Below, one piece after another: positions 58,085-64,000 of a stretch of DNA of 64,000 nucleotides. This DNA comes from Oscillospiraceae bacterium (GTDB taxonomy: Bacteria; Bacillota; Clostridia; Oscillospirales; Oscillospiraceae): the NCBI GenBank assembly GCA_022794215.1, contig JAAWEH010000024.1, positions 1-64,000 of the forward strand. Direction: 5' to 3'. The position numbers were made by a program, and so were the translations under genes. The notes beneath the pieces were generated by a model that made no database searches, had not been told where the DNA came from, and saw nothing but the letters and a program-made list of their open reading frames with translations. Position 1 is the stretch's first letter. Each line of letters starts with the position of its first letter.

Positions 58085-58945
58085 ATGCGAAAAAATATGC
58101 TCCCGCCTATCCTGGCCATCGTAGGCGGGGCCGTGGGCTTCGGTCTGCGGAAATGGCAGCTTTCTGCCGGCTTTGAGCCGGACACCGGGTTGGCTATTCC
58201 CGGCGCCCCCTCCGCCCTGTGCTTGGCGGCCTTGTCCGCCGTGCTGGCCTTGAGCGTTATCGTCCTGTGCTGGGGGAAAAAGGACTCTCTCCCCTGGGAT
58301 CAGGCCTTTGCCTCCGGCCGGCAGAACAGTCTGTTCATCACCGCGATCCTCCTTTCCGCCGCCCTTCTTCTGGTCAGTGCCGGCGCGGAGGTTCTCTCTC
58401 TCACCGGCCACTTCCCCCACCCCCAGCCCTTAGCCGTTTATGCGGACAGTCCGGTGGCCCGGGCGGCCTCCATGCTCCTGCCCCCCCTGCGGGCCGGCCT
58501 CTGTCTGGCCGGGCTCCCCTGCATCTTCCTGTGGGGGCGGGAGGTCTACAGGTGCGGAGAACGGGGAAAGGAAAACCTCTGTCTGCTGGTTTTGTGCCTG
58601 CTGCTGTGCGTGTGGCTTATCTCCGACTACCAGCTTCGGGCCGCCGATCCCGTGATTCAGGACTATGTATACGAGGTGTTTGCCATCGTATCCTCCCTGT
58701 TGGGCCTCTATTATATCTCCGGCTACTCCTTCCAGACCGGAAAGCCCCGGCGCACGTTGTTTTTCTGTCTGATGGGCGCTTATTTCTCCCTGGTGACCCT
58801 GGCTGACAGCCACACCTTTGCCGATCTGTTCCGATACGGCTTTTCCGTGCTCTTTCTCACCGCTCACGCCGCACTGATTCTGTCCGATCCTCCCGGCGGA
58901 AAACGCCTGGAGAACCCTAATACGGAGGCGAACGACCATGGCTGA
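58085..58945 (+). CDS. Hypothetical polytopic membrane protein
   Basis: Several hydrophobic segments, ORF with ATG after hairpin element; no recognised family. Confidence 0.65.
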   Translation: MRKNMLPPILAIVGGAVGFGLRKWQLSAGFEPDTGLAIPGAPSALCLAALSAVLALSVIVLCWGKKDSLPWDQAFASGRQNSLFITAILLSAALLLVSAGAEVLSLTGHFPHPQPLAVYADSPVARAASMLLPPLRAGLCLAGLPCIFLWGREVYRCGERGKENLCLLVLCLLLCVWLISDYQLRAADPVIQDYVYEVFAIVSSLLGLYYISGYSFQTGKPRRTLFFCLMGAYFSLVTLADSHTFADLFRYGFSVLFLTAHAALILSDPPGGKRLENPNTEANDHG

Positions 58946-60905
58946 AAAATTTTATATTACAACGCCGATCTATTACCCCTCGGATAAGCTTCACATCGGC
59001 CACACCTACTGCACTGTGGCCACCGACACTCTGGCCCGGTATAAGCGGCTCCAGGGCTGCGACGTCATGTTTCTCACCGGTACCGACGAGCACGGCCAGA
59101 AAATCGAGGACAAGGCTAAGGAGGCCGGCGTCAGCCCCAAGGAGTTCGTGGATCGGATTGTGGAAGGCCCCCAGGGGGTCAAGGATCTGTGGAAGCTGAT
59201 GAATATCTCCAATGACCGGTTCATCCGCACCACCGACGATTACCATGTCCGTTCCATCCAGCGCATCTTCAAAAAGATGTACGACAACGGGGATATCTAC
59301 AAGGGAGTCTACAGGGGCAAGTACTGCAAGCCCTGCGAGTCCTTCTGGACCGAGACCCAGCTGGTGGACGGCAAGTGCCCCGACTGCGGCCGGGAGGTTC
59401 AGGATGCAGAGGAGGAAGCCTACTTCTTCAAGCTCTCCAAGTACGCTGACCGCATTCAGGATCTGCTGGAAAACACCGATTTTCTCGAGCCCCGCAGCCG
59501 GGTCAACGAGATGGTGAACAACTTCATCAAGCCCGGCCTGGAGGATCTGTGCGTCTCCCGAACCAGCTTCTCCTGGGGCGTGCCTGTGGACTTCGACCCC
59601 GGTCACGTGGTCTACGTGTGGATCGACGCCCTGTCCAACTATATCACCGCTCTGGGCTATGAGAACGATAAGTATGACGACTACGACAAGGGCTGGTGGC
59701 CCGGCATCAACATTGTGGGCAAGGAGATCGTCCGTTTCCACTCCATCATCTGGCCCGCCATGCTCATGAGCCTGGGAGAGCCCCTGCCCAAGAAGGTCTT
59801 TGGCCACGGCTGGCTGCTCCTGGACGGCGGCAAGATGTCCAAGAGCAAGGGCAACGTGGTGGATCCCTACCTGCTGGCCCAGCGCTTCGGCGTGGACGCC
59901 CTGCGGTTTTTCCTCATGCGAACCTTCCCCTTCGGCTCCGACGGCAGCTTCTCCAATGAGCTGCTGATCCAGACCATTAACACCGACCTGGCCAACGACC
60001 TGGGCAACCTGGTCAGCCGTACGGTGTCCATGGTGGAAAAGTATTTTGGCGGCGCCCTGCCCGCCGACCAGAAGGCTGATCCGGCTCTGGATGAGGAGCT
60101 GGAGGCTCTCGGCTCCGCCCTGCGGGACAAATATGAGCAGGCCATGGAGCACTATGCCCCCCACAAGGCGTTGGAGGAGGTCTTCAAGGTCATTGCCCGG
60201 GCCAACAAGTATATTGACGAAAATGCCCCCTGGACCTTGTCCAAGGATATGGAGGCCAACGGCTCCCGGCTCGGGCGGGTCATGTACAACCTGCTGGAGA
60301 CCATCCGGCTGTGTGCCGTACTGCTGACCCCCTTCATGCCCGAGAGCTGTGAGAAGATCTTCGCCCAAATCGGTGCCTGTGAGGGCTGCCGCACCTGGGA
60401 AAGCGCCCAGAGCTGGGGCCGTCTGTCCCCCACCGCCACCGTAAAGCGGGGGGAGAACCTGTTCCCCCGGATCGACATGGACAAGGAGCTCGCCGAGCTG
60501 GAGCGCATCCAGGAGGAGGCCAAGAAGGCGGCCCTGCCCGACCTGGAGATCGAACCCTACGCAGAGGAGAAAGTGGACTTTGACACCTTCTGCAAAAGCG
60601 ACTTCCGGGCCGTGAAGGTAAAGGCCTGCGAAGCGGTGAAAAAGTCGGACAAGCTCCTGAAATTCACCCTGGACGACGGCACGGGCACCGACCGGCAGAT
60701 CCTCTCGGGCATCCACAAGTTCTATGAGCCCGAGGCTCTGGTGGGCAAAACCCTGGTGGCCATCGTAAACCTGCCCCCCCGGAAGATGATGGGCCAGGAG
60801 AGCCAGGGTATGCTTCTCTCCGCTGTCCACACCGAACAGGGCGAGGAAAAGCTGAACCTGATCATCATTGACGATAGCATCCCCGCCGGCGCCAAGCTGT
60901 GCTGA
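58938..60905 (+). CDS. metG: Methionyl-tRNA synthetase with C-terminal tRNA-binding domain
   Basis: YITTPIYYPSDKLHIGHTYCTVATDTLARYKRLQG, KMSKSKGNVVDP (KMSKS), C-terminal FCKSDFRAVKVKACEAV... Confidence 0.97.
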   Translation: MAEKFYITTPIYYPSDKLHIGHTYCTVATDTLARYKRLQGCDVMFLTGTDEHGQKIEDKAKEAGVSPKEFVDRIVEGPQGVKDLWKLMNISNDRFIRTTDDYHVRSIQRIFKKMYDNGDIYKGVYRGKYCKPCESFWTETQLVDGKCPDCGREVQDAEEEAYFFKLSKYADRIQDLLENTDFLEPRSRVNEMVNNFIKPGLEDLCVSRTSFSWGVPVDFDPGHVVYVWIDALSNYITALGYENDKYDDYDKGWWPGINIVGKEIVRFHSIIWPAMLMSLGEPLPKKVFGHGWLLLDGGKMSKSKGNVVDPYLLAQRFGVDALRFFLMRTFPFGSDGSFSNELLIQTINTDLANDLGNLVSRTVSMVEKYFGGALPADQKADPALDEELEALGSALRDKYEQAMEHYAPHKALEEVFKVIARANKYIDENAPWTLSKDMEANGSRLGRVMYNLLETIRLCAVLLTPFMPESCEKIFAQIGACEGCRTWESAQSWGRLSPTATVKRGENLFPRIDMDKELAELERIQEEAKKAALPDLEIEPYAEEKVDFDTFCKSDFRAVKVKACEAVKKSDKLLKFTLDDGTGTDRQILSGIHKFYEPEALVGKTLVAIVNLPPRKMMGQESQGMLLSAVHTEQGEEKLNLIIIDDSIPAGAKLC

Positions 60906-60925
60906 CCGTTTATATTATGTAAACC

Positions 60926-60958
60926 AAAGGGGCAAGCCTGTGGGCTTGCCCCTTTACA
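60926..60958 (+). terminator. Rho-independent terminator
   Basis: aaaggggcaagcc tgtg ggcttgcccctttac. Confidence 0.88.
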
Positions 60959-61017
60959 ATTTTCCTAAAATTTGCTATGCTAAAAACATCCTTAAAGAAA
61001 AGAGGTATCTTTCACCC

Positions 61018-63288
61018 ATGAAACGCCGTCTCTCTGCACTGCTTCTCTCCGGCGCCTTGCTGACCTCTGCTCTTCCCACCGCTGTTGCAGCCGACGCCCC
61101 CTCTGATTGGGCCGTCAACGCCGTCACATGGCTCCAGGGTACAGGCAAACTTACCGCCGCCGATTTCACCGGCTATGACCGCACCGTGACCCGGGCCGAC
61201 TTTGCACGCCTGGGCGTAATCCTCTACGAGCTCATTACCGGCATGCCCAAGCCCGACCCCTCCAACGTGAAGAACCCCTTCACCGACACCACCGACCCGG
61301 ATATCCTCCGGGCCTATAAGATCAAGATCGTCTCGGGCACTGGGGACGGCACCACTTTCTCCCCCAACGACTCGGTAAACCGGGAGCAGATCGCCGTCAT
61401 GCTGCTGCGGGTGCTGGACACCTGCGGCGTCACCTACAGCCAGGCCAGCGTGGGCGGCATCACCTTCTCCGACGAGGCCAACCTCAGCTCCTGGGCCGCC
61501 GACGCGGTGAAGCGGGCCTATCTCATCCAGGTGATGAACGGCACCGGAGGCTCCTCCATGTCCCCCAAGAAGACGGTCACCATGGAGGAGGCCTACCAGC
61601 TGCTTTACAATGTCTACACCAACCGGGACGCCATCCGCGCCGGCATCGTGCGCTCCATCTCCTCCGGGGAGGCCGGCACCCTGTCCATAAAGTACACCGG
61701 CGGCGGAAAGTATGACACCGGCTGGTGCGAGGACGCCTACCACGGCCAGCCCGTGGTATGTGACCTGGATCAGGACGGCACGCTGGAGATCCTGGCCGCC
61801 TCCTATACCATCTCCTGCCTGGATGCCGCCACCGGTTCCCTCAAGTGGCGTTTTCCCGCGGGAAATGACCGCAACGCCGCCACCAACGGCACCAACCTGA
61901 GCCTGCGCACCTGGCCCAGCATCTATGTGGGCGACATCGACGGCGACGGCCGCAACGAGATCGTGGCGGGCCACGGCAGCAGCATTCTCCACCAGGGCAC
62001 CGTGGCCGTCTATGACGAAAACGGCTACTTCAAACCCGGCTGGCCCCAGGCCCTCCCTGACGAGGTCTACTCCATCGAGGTAGCCGACCTGGACAACGAC
62101 GGCACCATGGAGATCGCCGCGGGCATCGGCGTGGCCGACAGCCAGAGCGTCTATGTCTATGAGCACGACGGCTCCCTCCGTCCCGGCTGGCCCCAGCTGG
62201 CCCCCGCCAACGACGGGAAAAAGACGCTGGTCCTGCCCGACTCCGACCCCAAGGCTCCCTCCCTGGGCTATTCCTACGGCATCTTCAACGACAACCTGGC
62301 CATCGGGGACATTGACGGCGACGGAATAAAGGAGATCGTGGCCCCCGCCGATATGGGCCAGATCTGCGCCTATAAGCCCGACGGCGCCCAGGTTCGCTCC
62401 TCCTTCCAGATGGAGATTGGCAAAAACAACTACGGCGTCACCGAGCCCGTTGTCTGGGGCCGGGTGGGTACTTTCTCCGACGCCGACTACGAGACCAAGG
62501 TCTACAACGGCGGCTTCGGCCGGCAGAACGACCTGATGGGCAATGAGCTGGACGTCTCCTCCCTGCCCATGAACGAGCGCCTTACCGCCCACTTCACCCT
62601 CAGCAAGGCGGTCATTGCCGATTTGGACGGCAACGGGAAAAACGAAGTGGTCGTGGTAGGCGACATCCATGACCGGGCCAACGAGGCCGCAGCCAGCGCC
62701 GGGGCCGACCTGCCCCACCTCTATAACGAGCTGTTTATCTTCAACGGCGACCGCAGCCGCTTCAACTCCACCTGGGCCACCGCGCCCACGGTGAAGGAGC
62801 CCCCTCTGACCCCCCTGACCAACTCCGACTGGGAGATCATGGATCGCTGTATGCCCGACCCGGTCTGCGCCGACCTGGATGGAGACGGCAAGCTGGAGAT
62901 CCTCTATCCCGACTACGCCGGCAAGCTCAACTGCTACTCCTTGGATCACACCCAGCATGATAGCTGGCCCATCAACGTCTATGACGGTTCCACCGTGGAG
63001 TACGCCGGGGCCCCCACCGTCCACGACCTGGACGGAGACGGCGTGCCCGAGGTCATCTTCACCACCTATACCCAGAAGCAGGGAACCAAAAAGGGCTCCC
63101 TCTATATCGCCGATAACAAGGGCAACGTCCTCCAAAAAGTGGAGCTGCCCGCCGCCACTGACACCTCCAACACCGTCCCCAACGGCTGTATGGCCGCCCC
63201 GGTCATCGCCGATGTAGACGGCGACGGCAAGGTGGAGATCGTCCTCCACACCCATCTGGCCGGCGTGACAGTATACGACCTGGATTAA
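61018..63288 (+). CDS. SLH-domain surface protein with FG-GAP/VCBS-like repeats
   Basis: Signal peptide MKRRLSALLLSGALLTSALPTAVAA; SLH-like repeats; DLDQDGTLEILAAS, DIDGDGRNEIVAGH, DVDGDGKVEIVLHT Ca-binding repeats. Confidence 0.88.
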   Translation: MKRRLSALLLSGALLTSALPTAVAADAPSDWAVNAVTWLQGTGKLTAADFTGYDRTVTRADFARLGVILYELITGMPKPDPSNVKNPFTDTTDPDILRAYKIKIVSGTGDGTTFSPNDSVNREQIAVMLLRVLDTCGVTYSQASVGGITFSDEANLSSWAADAVKRAYLIQVMNGTGGSSMSPKKTVTMEEAYQLLYNVYTNRDAIRAGIVRSISSGEAGTLSIKYTGGGKYDTGWCEDAYHGQPVVCDLDQDGTLEILAASYTISCLDAATGSLKWRFPAGNDRNAATNGTNLSLRTWPSIYVGDIDGDGRNEIVAGHGSSILHQGTVAVYDENGYFKPGWPQALPDEVYSIEVADLDNDGTMEIAAGIGVADSQSVYVYEHDGSLRPGWPQLAPANDGKKTLVLPDSDPKAPSLGYSYGIFNDNLAIGDIDGDGIKEIVAPADMGQICAYKPDGAQVRSSFQMEIGKNNYGVTEPVVWGRVGTFSDADYETKVYNGGFGRQNDLMGNELDVSSLPMNERLTAHFTLSKAVIADLDGNGKNEVVVVGDIHDRANEAAASAGADLPHLYNELFIFNGDRSRFNSTWATAPTVKEPPLTPLTNSDWEIMDRCMPDPVCADLDGDGKLEILYPDYAGKLNCYSLDHTQHDSWPINVYDGSTVEYAGAPTVHDLDGDGVPEVIFTTYTQKQGTKKGSLYIADNKGNVLQKVELPAATDTSNTVPNGCMAAPVIADVDGDGKVEIVLHTHLAGVTVYDLD

Positions 63289-63296
63289 TCCCAAGT

Positions 63297-63332
63297 AAAA
63301 AGAGGGAGAGGCCCAAAGCCTCTCCCTCTTTT
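63297..63332. terminator. Bidirectional terminator
   Basis: aaaagagggagaggc ccaaa gcctctccctctttt. Confidence 0.9.
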
Positions 63333-63335
63333 ATT

Positions 63336-64000
63336 TTATCTCTCCCCCTTTGCCCGCTCAAAGGCTTCCTTTACCGGGCTGCGGGGCAAGGTCATGTTGT
63401 TCCGTTTCAAAATCTCCTTGATCTCTCCCTGGGCCTGTTCCACCTCGCTTCGCAGCTCCTGGGCCGACATCCGCAAAGCCCCGTGGCCCAGAATAATGAA
63501 CTGTTCGGCGGCGTCGGAGGTGGCCACCCGCACCCGGTTGCTCTTATCCCTGGACAGCTGGTAGCTGGCCTTCTCAATGTAGCTGTCCGCCGTCTCCGCC
63601 TCCTTGGTGTAGACCACGTGGATGTTGTGGTATTTGCTCACCGAACCGGTACCCTGGGGCACCTTGTAGGCGTCAAAGACCAGGATCACCCGGTTTTGAC
63701 GGAAGCCCTGGTAATTGCTCAGAACGTCCATCAAACTCTTCCGGGCCGTGGACAGATCCTGCTGGGCCAGAGCCTTCAGCTCCTCCCAGGCAAAAATCAT
63801 GTTGTAGCCGTCCACCAGCAGATACTCCGGCCCGCCGGCAGCGGAGGGGACAGCCCGGGGCCCGTCTGAAAGACTGGTTCGCCGGGGCTTGGGCGGCGGC
63901 TGAAAATCCCGGGGCTTGATGGCCCCGTAGGTTTTTTCAAAAATGGCCTTTAACTCCTTGTCCTCTTCCAGGCTGCCGGAAACGGACGCTCTCCGCGGCC
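63336..64000 (-). CDS. NYN/YacP-like nuclease domain at the C-terminus of a larger protein cut by window edge
   Basis: YLLVDGYNMIFAWEELKALAQ...VILVFDAYKV...HVVYTKEAETADSYIEKA...VATSDAAEQFIILGHGA; frame open upstream to 64000 (RRASVSGSLEEDKELKAIFEKTYGAIKPRDFQPPPKPRRTS). Confidence 0.85.
   Translation of the reverse strand, partial: PRRASVSGSLEEDKELKAIFEKTYGAIKPRDFQPPPKPRRTSLSDGPRAVPSAAGGPEYLLVDGYNMIFAWEELKALAQQDLSTARKSLMDVLSNYQGFRQNRVILVFDAYKVPQGTGSVSKYHNIHVVYTKEAETADSYIEKASYQLSRDKSNRVRVATSDAAEQFIILGHGALRMSAQELRSEVEQAQGEIKEILKRNNMTLPRSPVKEAFERAKGER

Noticed and set aside
8258-60924. TTATGTNAAC as a Chi- or KOPS-like polar motif
   Set aside because: Copies are about evenly split between strands (9 vs 8 exact), so no replication-strand bias is visible in this window.
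1-64000. CRISPR arrays, restriction-modification, prophage, toxin-antitoxin, BGC or other defence loci
   Set aside because: No repeat-spacer arrays, cas, integrase, phage structural or NRPS/PKS genes recognised; content is mainly core metabolism and envelope.

Overview
The window is a GC-rich chromosomal segment from an anaerobic, Oscillospiraceae/Clostridia-like Firmicute (inferred from gene families; no taxonomic search was run). It is mostly core genome: prfC (partial), trxB, mnmA/mnmG, azlCD, an ECF sigma/DUF4179 pair, tRNA-Gly and tRNA-Val, dacF-like DD-carboxypeptidase, GH13, the mrdA-mreD-HAD-mreC-maf-dut cluster, U32 peptidase, zapA, dnaD/dnaC-like genes, tatD plus its linked radical SAM, fakA-like DAK2, proS, a compact aromatic operon (aroF-B-A-nitroreductase-aroC-pheA-aroK-aroQ) and metG. 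There are also four SLH-domain surface proteins. No CRISPR array, prophage or transposase was recognised. The most notable signals are: (1) a dispersed motif TTATGTNAAC/GTTNACATAA, 17 exact copies plus near copies, inside and between genes and in several reading frames; (2) a 4-copy, 14-bp-period array of this motif overlapping a perfect TTGACA-17-TATAAT promoter of the DUF4130 gene paired with a putative DNA-modification/repair radical SAM gene; (3) three hairpin-array intergenic elements bracketed by duplicated extended -10 motifs; (4) an FFFYSY leader peptide and terminator ahead of the aro operon; (5) a Pro-rich mini-ORF ahead of proS; (6) a BspA-like/SLH giant gene whose signal peptide is out of frame by one base at a C-tract; (7) a LuxE-LuxC pair without a luciferase; (8) small XRE regulators with inverted-repeat operators; (9) a tRNA-derived duplication scar.
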